A stretch of 28,824 nt of DNA from a virus, in IMG/VR virus record IMGVR_UViG_3300032323_000818, positions 1 through 28,824 of that record, one strand, 5' to 3'. Made by a program: the position numbers and the translations under genes. Positions 18,201-24,493 of the stretch are shown here, in pieces. Under the pieces are notes generated by a model. It was not told where the DNA came from, searched no databases, and was given only the letters and a program-made list of their open reading frames with translations. The first letter of the stretch is position 1; every line of letters begins with the position of its first letter.

Positions 18201-18617
18201 TTGGGAAAGATTTTTACTGTTGCTGTCAACTAGATCTTCAGTGGTGCTCACAGTATCAAATTTTAATAGGCCCTGTGCTGCAATATTTCTTTTAGCATTA
18301 TAGCTCAACATACGAGCTATTCTAAGAACACTGTCTTTTCTTTCAGCTAACTCGATAAAGTTTTCTCTGGATGCTAGGTCAATACGGAAACTTAGACTTT
18401 GTCCAAGAAATGCCACAGCGTCAATGAGAGCCATATATTCAGAACTTTCAATGTAATCGTTGAAATCTTCTGGATAGTTTTCACGTAGATATGTGATAAT
18501 GACTCTGCGAAGATTTTCAAAATCGTAAGATTTGAAATCCGCATTTTTAAAAGTCTGATAGATCCTGGTCCAATCTTCGTTTAAAATTAAATTATTTTGT
18601 CTAGCAGTTACCGTCAT
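15213..18617 (-). CDS. 6: Baseplate wedge subunit gp6
   Basis: This is the gp6 wedge protein, which in T4 forms the inner iris-like ring of the baseplate and joins neighbouring wedges. The N-terminus (NEDWTRIYQTFKNADFKSYD, RVIITYLRENYPEDFNDYIE, SSEYMALIDAVAFLGQ, RMLSYNAKRN) is typical of marine T4-like gp6. A baseplate-J-type motif, APAQYYTQNRMITAEDYN, falls near residues 416-434. The C-terminal part (YHPVEYKVLFGPA; ISDE; LGELITYITNSV) also fits a wedge protein. It has 1134 residues against about 660 in T4, so it carries extra sequence in the middle and C-terminal half. The start has AAGGA seven bases upstream and a late promoter motif at 18636-18644. It ends 2 nt before the giant gene. Confidence 0.88.
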   Translation of the reverse strand: MTVTARQNNLILNEDWTRIYQTFKNADFKSYDFENLRRVIITYLRENYPEDFNDYIESSEYMALIDAVAFLGQSLSFRIDLASRENFIELAERKDSVLRIARMLSYNAKRNIAAQGLLKFDTVSTTEDLVDSNSKNLSQQTIIWNDTTNPNWQEQFILVLNAAMADNTEFGRSQGSAVIQGVPSDQYRLRTTSQDVPIFSFSKPVSGRRMSFELVSTSFKNKEVFYEEDPTPGNQLGFVYRQDGRGAASPNTGFFMMFKQGSLELADFNIDVPTSNEIVAINTEGVNNDDIWLYSLSSAGVQLDKWTKVSDITGNNIAYNSIVNSVRNIYSVASKEEDRVDLVFADGVYGALPQGSFRTYYRISNGIVYQIAPADMRGINISIPYANKQGVAHTLTISMSLKYTVSNSAASESVDSIRANAPAQYYTQNRMITAEDYNLAPLANSQEIVKVKAINRTSSGISRNFDIIDASGKYSNVNVFADDGYIYKNETEQSLAFKFNNRVEIINYIRKTIEPLFTTDNFYNFYLTKFNKVLFTDANTLWNSVTQDINQTTGYFTNAIDGTLQKVANYTTNNLRYITVGSLIKFVPPAGKAFRRGKIVDIDSTDPEQITRIWTKVIKVVGDGTNAGRGVLANGLGAVTFNDIVPSGAVASQIVPKFVNNLPPALESEMINLMSQSINFGLRYDVLESAWKIITSGNLNLAADFSLGKTGDTTNTNLDSSWALAFVKKADEYIIRVRGLDYVFGSVNQNRFYFDKNEKTYDSKTNKVIKDQVSVLGINTDNGRINPLKNDIKFEISDTIRFDDGYQSTKEIKIAFADRDDDGVIDDPDAFQAIAGADSELSYIFFVENFDFFGQKSYEYFDNSLNTILVFEKESLISVNNFSDGQLIYFYTVDEEVVKRVNRSTNTLDIQPQYRANIGRAGLKFQYTHNANVDRRIDPSVSNIIDVYLLTRAYDVAYRNFLIGATSVRPERPTSDQLRISFGSKLDPIKSISDEIIYHPVEYKVLFGPAADEKLRAVFKVVKNSSRSINDNDLKVRIVLAINSFFEVSNWDFGDKFYLGELITYITNSVAPDVSNIIIVPRQVSQTFGSLFEIQSRSDEIFVSGATVDDIEIITAITASEIRADLNSIINSTN

Positions 18618-18635
18618 ATTTTTATCCTTACTCGA

Positions 18636-18644
18636 TATTTATTT
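18636..18644 (-). promoter_or_regulatory. T4-type late promoter for gp6 and the giant gene
   Basis: The minus strand reads AAATAAATATCGAGTAAGG in the 41-nt gap between gp25 and gp6. The AATAAATA core is 18 nt from the gp6 ATG, nearly the same distance as for gp48 (19 nt). The bases after the core differ from the CACTA that follows the other two sites, so it may be weaker. Confidence 0.6.
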
Positions 18645-18658
18645 GAAAAATTAACTGC

Positions 18659-19096
18659 TCAGTTTATGATAGAATTATTTCTATCAAAATCAAAACTCAT
18701 GCGTTCTGTTACGTTAAACGGCACATAAACAACTTCTGCTTCTATCCTAATTCCCATATCTGTGTTGTCTATAGAAACAGAATTTACAATAAGTCTTGGA
18801 TCATAATTTATGATCTGTTCTATATCTTGTGTAATAATTTTTTTAACATCTTCAGTCATTGGTTCAAATAATATATCCCAAATCACTGTACCAAATTCGG
18901 GATTCTGTAATTTTTCACCTTTGCGAATATAGAGATGATTTATTAGATCTTTTTTAACCAAATCTATATCGTATAGTTTAAAACCAGTCTTTGCTTCGTT
19001 GGAGCTAAAGCCTTTATAGGTATGAGAAAGATTTCCCTGTTTTCCTACAGAAGCTATATTGTTAGCTACTGATTTTTGATTATATAATTTTGTCAT
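18659..19096 (-). CDS. 25: Baseplate wedge subunit gp25
   Basis: A 145-residue protein of the gp25/GPW family (132 aa in T4), a core component of contractile baseplates that contacts the sheath and is conserved in tailed phages, type VI secretion (TssE) and related machines. The family hallmark NPEFGTVIWDILFEPMTEDV followed by IINYDPRL lies around residues 64-100. The C-terminus (YVPFNVTERMSFDFDRN) is also typical. The start has AAGGA six bases upstream, overlapping the stop codon of gp5, and the gap to gp5 is 9 nt. The following 41 nt hold a late promoter for gp6. Confidence 0.92.
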   Translation of the reverse strand: MTKLYNQKSVANNIASVGKQGNLSHTYKGFSSNEAKTGFKLYDIDLVKKDLINHLYIRKGEKLQNPEFGTVIWDILFEPMTEDVKKIITQDIEQIINYDPRLIVNSVSIDNTDMGIRIEAEVVYVPFNVTERMSFDFDRNNSIIN

Positions 19097-19105
19097 ATCA
19101 GATCC

Positions 19106-20662
19106 TTATTCTAATTCTCTGTCAGTTAAATTTGGTGTGTATAGTTTAGGCCCATAATTTTCATGCAATGGCCACGGTTCGTGCATAGGGATACGCTTAA
19201 TAATACTTGTCAACGGTGCTTGCTGGAAATATTTGGTCGCCGACCATTTTAAATCCTTATCGGTGACTAGATTTTTATGTGTTGGTAACGCTGTAGCTGG
19301 CACAGCAGGTGTAGCAGGCACACCATTCATGTGAATCACTCCTGCTGTTTCAAAATGTCCTACTGTACTTAAAATATTTGTAGATACCCCGGCTGTGAGA
19401 TTATTTGACTGGGTAGTGAAAATCTCTAGATCTGCTTTGGTAGTTATTTTTCCACCTTTGCCAATTATTATTTTTGTGTCATGTCGGCTTTCAATTTGTA
19501 CCCTACCGCTGTCAAATCCTAAATCATCTTTATCAGCATCTTTGCTGTAATCGGCTGCTGCTTTGATATTAACATTGCGACCTGCTTCTAAATTAATATC
19601 TCTGTCTGCACGAATGTTTAAATCATTTTTAGTATGTACGCTGATACTATCTTCAGCGAAAATATCTACTTTACCGTTAGATGTTAATTCTATCCATGTT
19701 GTTCCTCTAGCATTACCGATGTAAATTAAATCTTCACTGTTATGTAAAAGGATTTGATGGCCTGTTCTAGTGCGTACACGAAAATATTCGCTGAAGGGGA
19801 TGTCCGGGTCTCCGGTTTCTCTATTCTGAGTATCTGCATATTCAGACGGTCCTTCACTAGCTGGTTTTTTTCGTTGATATCTGCCATCACCGTCATCCAT
19901 TACAAATTGCGTTCCGCCCATTCTACTAACTGGAACTGGTTCTTTCGATGGATCTTGTTTAGTGCCTATGAACTTTTTAGTAGCGCCGGGTCGTCTATCT
20001 AAAGGTCCTGGTGACAAAATTCCAAAAGACATATTGGGAACTTCGCGTCTTGCTGATGTTGTAGAATAACCTCGTGTATCATCTTCTAACAGCCCTTGTT
20101 CTAAAAATCTATCTGCTATAGGATGAACAGCTTTTTTAACCTTGTCCACTGCCATGTTCTGAGAAAGGTCGTTGGCTTTACGATTAATTTCTGCTACAGG
20201 TAAAGGTGATGACGTTGCATATTTTTCTTTCTGTGCTGGAGATGCATCATTGTTAGTAGTAGCTCCGATTGCCGGTACCATCTGGTTACCAAACTTGCTA
20301 GGTATGCAGGCAAACCAATAACCTTCAGAAGGCTGTCCATCAATAAACGTAACTAATACAGTAACGCCCACATCCGGTGGTACGAACCACATACCGTATG
20401 ATTTCTGAGTATCATTGTAAGCACTATCATTTCCTACGTTGTTTCCCATAAATTCATAAGCTGTACTACCGTAGAATGGAGTAGCGCATTTTACTGTGTA
20501 AGTTTGTGTATCATCTCCTACACTATTTCCTGATTCTCTTAGTAGAGTAACTTCCAATCCTCCCATAAAAGAAGGATCTAGATGACTAACAACTTTGGCA
20601 AGATAAGGACCTGTTCCTATGTCCTTACCGGATTTTTCTGATTTTCGTATCTCTGTTGCCAT
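19106..20662 (-). CDS. 5: Baseplate hub/spike protein gp5 (no lysozyme domain)
   Basis: The 518-residue protein has the OB-fold of gp5/VgrG at residues about 15-130 (GPYLAKVVSHLDPSFMGGLE; WFVPPDVGVTVLVTFIDGQP; GYWFACIP). At about 290-375 it has a VgrG-like repetitive beta-helix (TGHQILLHN; TTWIELTSNGKVDIFAEDSI; DLNIRADRDINLEAG). T4 gp5 (575 aa) places a lysozyme domain between these. Here that interval (about 140-285) is polar and low-complexity, with no lysozyme-like Glu/Asp motif seen, so it probably acts as a non-enzymatic spike. The C-terminal KRIPMHEPWPLHENYG segment resembles other marine gp5 proteins. The gap to the hub gene upstream is 6 nt, with no strong ribosome site. Confidence 0.87.
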   Translation of the reverse strand: MATEIRKSEKSGKDIGTGPYLAKVVSHLDPSFMGGLEVTLLRESGNSVGDDTQTYTVKCATPFYGSTAYEFMGNNVGNDSAYNDTQKSYGMWFVPPDVGVTVLVTFIDGQPSEGYWFACIPSKFGNQMVPAIGATTNNDASPAQKEKYATSSPLPVAEINRKANDLSQNMAVDKVKKAVHPIADRFLEQGLLEDDTRGYSTTSARREVPNMSFGILSPGPLDRRPGATKKFIGTKQDPSKEPVPVSRMGGTQFVMDDGDGRYQRKKPASEGPSEYADTQNRETGDPDIPFSEYFRVRTRTGHQILLHNSEDLIYIGNARGTTWIELTSNGKVDIFAEDSISVHTKNDLNIRADRDINLEAGRNVNIKAAADYSKDADKDDLGFDSGRVQIESRHDTKIIIGKGGKITTKADLEIFTTQSNNLTAGVSTNILSTVGHFETAGVIHMNGVPATPAVPATALPTHKNLVTDKDLKWSATKYFQQAPLTSIIKRIPMHEPWPLHENYGPKLYTPNLTDRELE

Positions 20663-20668
20663 ATTATT

Positions 20669-23038
20669 TTATGTCCATTCTGTGTTATCATCAGAACCAG
20701 CAAATCCGGAAGGAACTGGTTCAACATTTTCTGTATTATATTGCATAACATCTTTAGTAATTGGTTTGAGCGGCGTATCGAAATCATTGATTTGATAATT
20801 CATTCTTACACCAGTAACAGACTGTCTAAAAAGTCCATCTCTTACTGTGCTTACCACTTTAGTAACCTTGTATATTCCGCTGAAAGGACTTTCAGACTCC
20901 GGTGGGAATTGAAAAGTTCCTTCTGGAAATCCTGCATAGTGATCAGGTTCGATTGGGGTTCTAAATCTTAAAAACACATAGGTGTCTCCGCCTTCATAAT
21001 CTGCATTACCGTCAGAATTAATCATAGGAGTTTCGCCAGGTCCGGCAAAATATCCTGCCTGACCGCTATCAGATAGCCAATAAGGATCGCCTAATATTTC
21101 TATAGTAATACCAACCATGTTAGTTACGTTCTGCAAAAATGCTGCATGAAAATTATTAGCGACTATTTGATCTGTGGTTAAATTACCTGATCCACCAAAT
21201 GGTAATTTTAAATCCTGACTTGGTTTCGATGTAACACCACCTGTCTTTGCGCCAGCGGTGGCATTAACACCGGCGCTGCCTTCTGATTTTTCTGCCTTAG
21301 AAACTGGAGTTTCTCCTCCTGACTCTTGATCTGGGTTTTTTAGTTTTCCCGAATCTGATTGTGCAGTTGGTGCAATAGCAGTAAAGAAAGCATTGTTAAT
21401 ATCGATGTCAAATTTTAGTACATCGACATTTTGACCTGTATAGATATAATTATATTCCTTGACAATAGATTTTGCTATAGCATTATATCCTGGCGGTACT
21501 GCTCCTGTATTGCTAAAGACGCTGCAATGTATTAGATAAGGCAATATTCTATAGATAATTCTTTTGCCCCACTGACCTGATTTTTCATCCCATTCAGTTA
21601 ATTGTATCTGTACATCTATTCTAAACCATTTAACATATCCTTCAGGAGTTACAAAATTCTTTTCCTTAATCGCCTCGGTGGCGTAATCAGAACTCAATAC
21701 TGTTTGAGTTATAATAGCAGTGATCGTTTGTCCTTGTGCATACTGAAAGGTTCTTTTCTTAGGGTCTATGGTCACTGTTTCTCTAACCACAACACCTGTC
21801 TTAGGATCTATAGCATCACTGGCTCTAGTATAGACAAAATTTCCGCCAGACGAAGGACTAAATCCGAATCCGGCACCACCAATGGCGTTGTCTCCAAAGT
21901 CAGGAGAATTTTTGTAAGATTTTCCCGCTTCCCTTAATACCGTTTCATTCTGTGGGTCTATTGTTGCTCTCTTAACTGCTTCAGATATCGGGCTTGACAA
22001 TGCGATAGGAGAATCCACTGCATCTGGAAAATGTACTTCATAAATGTCTGGAACTTTTTTTTGCTCCTTGCTTACTTTTCTAATTTCTTGTTCGTTTAGA
22101 GCAATACATAGACTTCTATCACTAGTTGTTAAAACTTCCTTGACAGTATCGCCTGTTAGCGCGATGTCGTTGAATGTATTATTGATAACACTACTGAATC
22201 CTTGAAGATTGTACGGTATTGCTGTAAGTGTATACCTCGATCCGCCTTCGTCTGTTTTAAATGTTGTATTACGTAAAGTAACTACAAAATATTTAGGCTT
22301 AACTGGAGTAACTGACATTCCCCATTGATTAAATCCGGTAAACTCCATTACTATAACATAAGGAGTACCGTTAAGATAGTTAGGTTGGCCTGCTTTTATT
22401 GCCGCAATTTGTAAACTTTGAAGAAACAGTCCCATCGAGTACGGTTCATATATTTCAAATTCTATATTTGTTTGTACAGACGATCCCTGAGCCTCTGTAC
22501 CAGTAGGAATAGTAGTAATAGAAAAACCGTTTACAAAATATTCAGGAGCAAAATCTGTATAGGCAGTATTAACTCGTTTAGATTCAAATCTGCCAGCTGA
22601 CGAAAATACTATATTGTCTAGAGAAGAGGGATTTCCTCGATATGAAAAAGGATTGTTACACTGTTCTTTAGTCAGTGCTGCCATTGTAAAAAGTACATTA
22701 TAGCTGGCAAATTTTTCTAATTCGTTTCTCTTTCCTCTAGTCTGATATTTTTTTCTATAACTGAAATCAGTTTCTATGGATAGATCGTTAACAGGATCTA
22801 CTGTCGCTCCTGGCGATTTGCCGCCGGTAAGTGCTTCTGCTACTCCTTTAGGAAGTGCTGATTTTAGAGCTGTGGTTAAAATTGGTGTTCCGTCGGGTTT
22901 ATTTCCTAATACAGTACTAGCGGCCACTCCAATGTTTCTTGCTGCCTGTACAAAGTTACCTGCAACCTGGCCTGCTCCTGAAACCACCGAAGATATTTTT
23001 GATGCAAACTGTGAAGCCGTTGTGTCGAAGATTCCCAT
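20669..23038 (-). CDS. Baseplate hub protein (gp27-like position)
   Basis: This 789-residue protein lies immediately before gp5, where a hub ring protein is expected, and I recognise its EYNYIYTGQNVDVLKFDIDI segment (about residues 525-550) from marine T4-like hub proteins. The N-terminal 80 residues are rich in Ala, Gly, Val and Ser. Residues about 95-520 look like the folded core, with YNVLFTMAALTKEQ and VIVMEFTGFNQWG. A Gly/Ser/Lys/Glu-rich linker at about 556-603 leads to a second folded part (NFHAAFLQNVTNMVGITIEI; GDPYWLSD; VFLRFRTP). T4 gp27 has only 391 residues, and I cannot show direct homology to it. AGGAG lies 5 nt before the ATG, which abuts the gp53 stop codon with no gap. Confidence 0.75.
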   Translation of the reverse strand: MGIFDTTASQFASKISSVVSGAGQVAGNFVQAARNIGVAASTVLGNKPDGTPILTTALKSALPKGVAEALTGGKSPGATVDPVNDLSIETDFSYRKKYQTRGKRNELEKFASYNVLFTMAALTKEQCNNPFSYRGNPSSLDNIVFSSAGRFESKRVNTAYTDFAPEYFVNGFSITTIPTGTEAQGSSVQTNIEFEIYEPYSMGLFLQSLQIAAIKAGQPNYLNGTPYVIVMEFTGFNQWGMSVTPVKPKYFVVTLRNTTFKTDEGGSRYTLTAIPYNLQGFSSVINNTFNDIALTGDTVKEVLTTSDRSLCIALNEQEIRKVSKEQKKVPDIYEVHFPDAVDSPIALSSPISEAVKRATIDPQNETVLREAGKSYKNSPDFGDNAIGGAGFGFSPSSGGNFVYTRASDAIDPKTGVVVRETVTIDPKKRTFQYAQGQTITAIITQTVLSSDYATEAIKEKNFVTPEGYVKWFRIDVQIQLTEWDEKSGQWGKRIIYRILPYLIHCSVFSNTGAVPPGYNAIAKSIVKEYNYIYTGQNVDVLKFDIDINNAFFTAIAPTAQSDSGKLKNPDQESGGETPVSKAEKSEGSAGVNATAGAKTGGVTSKPSQDLKLPFGGSGNLTTDQIVANNFHAAFLQNVTNMVGITIEILGDPYWLSDSGQAGYFAGPGETPMINSDGNADYEGGDTYVFLRFRTPIEPDHYAGFPEGTFQFPPESESPFSGIYKVTKVVSTVRDGLFRQSVTGVRMNYQINDFDTPLKPITKDVMQYNTENVEPVPSGFAGSDDNTEWT

Positions 23039-23338
23039 TTATACTCCTAAAAATCGTTGGAGGTTTGTTTTTTTAGGGATATAGATTTTTTTTCCTGGTT
23101 CGAAATCATAGATAGGATCTTTAAGTACGCTCATGTTTCTTTGAACAAATATCCACCACAATCTAGGATCTCCGTATAAGTCATAGGCTAATAAATCAGG
23201 TCTATGATTATATTGATTTTCAATCACATAAAGAAAATCATCTTTCTCTGCAGGAATAGGTCTGATAGTTAAAAGATCCAAATACAACGGATTCTGTGTA
23301 GTTTCTGCGTAGGGCGATGATTTAGAATATACTGTCAT
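23039..23338 (-). CDS. 53: Baseplate wedge subunit gp53 (short, LysM-like)
   Basis: A 99-residue protein with the gp53 hallmark around residues 40-90: IENQYNHRPDLLAYDLYGDP, RLWWIFVQRN, then DPIYDFEPGKKIYIP. The last part resembles a LysM fold, as described for gp53 proteins, here used for structural contact in the wedge rather than for peptidoglycan. T4 gp53 is about twice as long (196 aa), so this is a minimal form as seen in other marine T4-like phages. It sits 5 nt after gp48 without an evident ribosome site, and its TAA is immediately followed by the hub ATG. Confidence 0.9.
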   Translation of the reverse strand: MTVYSKSSPYAETTQNPLYLDLLTIRPIPAEKDDFLYVIENQYNHRPDLLAYDLYGDPRLWWIFVQRNMSVLKDPIYDFEPGKKIYIPKKTNLQRFLGV

Positions 23339-23343
23339 AATGA

Positions 23344-24423
23344 TTAATGGAATCCATAATTACCGATAGTAGCGCCTTGAGCAAAGTCCTCTAGGCTGAA
23401 GTCTCTTAATCGTGTTCTATTGTATATCGGTGCTACTGTAACCGAAATGGTACTCATGACCGGAACCCACGTAGAGCTAAGGCCCTCAATCCCGCATTTG
23501 ATATACTGCACATCATCTTTAAGATCAACTTGAAATGACTTAATAACCACAGGTACTGAATTAAAAATGTTTGCTCCGTAGCCGTTTAATTCACAGATTA
23601 TTGGCGGATTACCAACGTTCTCACCTCGACCGAAAAACATTTTTGTTGCAGACCTTAAGAATCTTGTAGCAGCGATCCAGTACAATGCATCGCGCTCTGT
23701 CTCACAGCTGAACTCTCCAGAGATTTGGATATCGTCAATTTGGCTGTTCTTGTATGCCATGAATGAATAATTATTATGTATAGGATCTTGTTGAGTGTAG
23801 CTTGCCTTAGATGATAGAGTAATGTTCGGCATATAAGGCCAAACCATTCCTCCCGTTGGCTTTAATGTTTTATTAAACAGGTCCGATTTAAAAAGATCCC
23901 AATTGCAATCTAATCGAACTCTCCAATCTGTAGAAGCTATCTGTTTCACTTCTGTGACTGTGCCTCTTGATGAAAATAGCTCGCCGCCTGCTGGTAAATT
24001 AGCACCTCTAATTCCGCTGAGTAGATTATTAAGCTGTCCTGCTGCTCCGGAAATTTTTGATGCGATGCCAGCAATGCCAGACGCTAATCCGCCTGAAGCT
24101 ATCTTATCAATTGATCTACCAATATCTGATGCAACATTGCTAATGCTGCCTGCAACGTTTCCTATATTTCTTAAACCACTGCCTACACTAGACACCACAG
24201 ACTGTACAGGATTTCCGGCACCGCCTAGCGCAGATTGGCTCGGGGCAGCAAAACTACCGTATCCGCCACCGTTGCTGACTCTGGATACAGTTTCACCTAC
24301 TTTTAATTTTCCGAGGTCGGCTTGTATTCCAGGAATAGGGTTTCCGGTCGAAGCTGCTGCTGGAGCTAGAGCTGCCGAAACTTGTGCTAGAATTGACGCC
24401 TGCGGATTTACTGATCTTGCCAT
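23344..24423 (-). CDS. 48: Baseplate tail-tube cap/initiator gp48
   Basis: A 359-residue protein matching T4 gp48 in length (364 aa) and position at the head of the baseplate cluster. gp48 sits on the hub and starts tail-tube polymerisation. The folded part begins near residue 160 (STDWRVRLDCNWDLF; GGMVWPYMPNITLSSKASYT; DDIQISGEFSCETERDALYW; RFLRSATKMFFG; VPVVIKSFQVDLKDDVQYIK). The first 150 residues are low-complexity, rich in Ala, Gly, Ser and Ile with a repeating pattern of small residues. AAAGGAA lies about 8 nt upstream of the ATG and a strong late-promoter motif at 24438-24451, making this the first gene of the minus-strand late block in this window. Confidence 0.88.
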   Translation of the reverse strand: MARSVNPQASILAQVSAALAPAAASTGNPIPGIQADLGKLKVGETVSRVSNGGGYGSFAAPSQSALGGAGNPVQSVVSSVGSGLRNIGNVAGSISNVASDIGRSIDKIASGGLASGIAGIASKISGAAGQLNNLLSGIRGANLPAGGELFSSRGTVTEVKQIASTDWRVRLDCNWDLFKSDLFNKTLKPTGGMVWPYMPNITLSSKASYTQQDPIHNNYSFMAYKNSQIDDIQISGEFSCETERDALYWIAATRFLRSATKMFFGRGENVGNPPIICELNGYGANIFNSVPVVIKSFQVDLKDDVQYIKCGIEGLSSTWVPVMSTISVTVAPIYNRTRLRDFSLEDFAQGATIGNYGFH

Positions 24424-24437
24424 ATTTTGAGTTCCTT

Positions 24438-24451
24438 TAGTGTATTTATTA
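24438..24451 (-). promoter_or_regulatory. T4-type late promoter for the baseplate operon
   Basis: The minus strand reads TAATAAATACACTA, identical over 14 bases to the site at 419-432. The AATAAATA core (24443-24450) is 19 nt from the gp48 ATG, leaving room for a short leader with an AAGGA ribosome site. This is the form recognised by gp55-loaded RNA polymerase with the sliding-clamp system in T4. Confidence 0.75.
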
Positions 24452-24462
24452 TTGAAAAAATG

Positions 24463-24471
24463 TGCTATTAT
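24463..24471 (+). promoter_or_regulatory. Possible extended -10 promoter for the gp55 operon
   Basis: The plus strand reads TGCTATTAT, an extended -10 shape (TGN plus TATNNT), 22 nt before the gp55 TTG. No good -35 box is found 17 nt upstream, so recognition by the host sigma factor is only plausible. An overlapping TATATT at 24469-24474 is an alternative. Confidence 0.3.
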
Positions 24472-24481
24472 ATTAATTAAC

Positions 24482-24486
24482 AGGAG
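24482..24486 (+). promoter_or_regulatory. Shine-Dalgarno that fixes the TTG start of gp55
   Basis: AGGAG lies seven bases before TTG at 24494. An in-frame TAA immediately precedes that TTG (24491-24493) and the next in-frame Met codon is near residue 64, so TTG is the only start that keeps the conserved N-terminus. Confidence 0.75.
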
Positions 24487-24493
24487 ATTTTAA

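Larger units (their letters stand above)
24424..24493. promoter_or_regulatory. Divergent control region between the late virion block and the gp55 operon
   Basis: This 70-nt gap is the only divergent junction in the window. It holds a late promoter on the minus strand (24438-24451), a possible extended -10 box on the plus strand (24463-24471) and ribosome sites for both flanking genes. No terminator hairpin was seen. Confidence 0.7.

Noticed and set aside
21602-21937. 111-codon plus-strand open frame antisense to the hub gene
   Set aside because: Product is Ser/Tyr/Arg-rich without domain features; the minus-strand frame has clear conserved segments.
22776-23084. 102-codon plus-strand open frame antisense to the hub N-terminus and gp53 end
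   Set aside because: Arises opposite the Ala/Gly/Val-rich hub N-terminus and crosses a gene boundary; no independent support.
23903-24430. 175-codon plus-strand open frame antisense to gp48
   Set aside because: It mirrors the low-complexity Ala/Gly/Ser part of gp48, and its Pro/Ala/Leu-rich product is what the complement of such codons gives. No ribosome site or homology is recognised.
24424-24493. Phage attachment site, origin or riboswitch in the divergent gap
   Set aside because: Only 70 nt with promoter boxes and ribosome sites; no inverted repeats or iterons seen.
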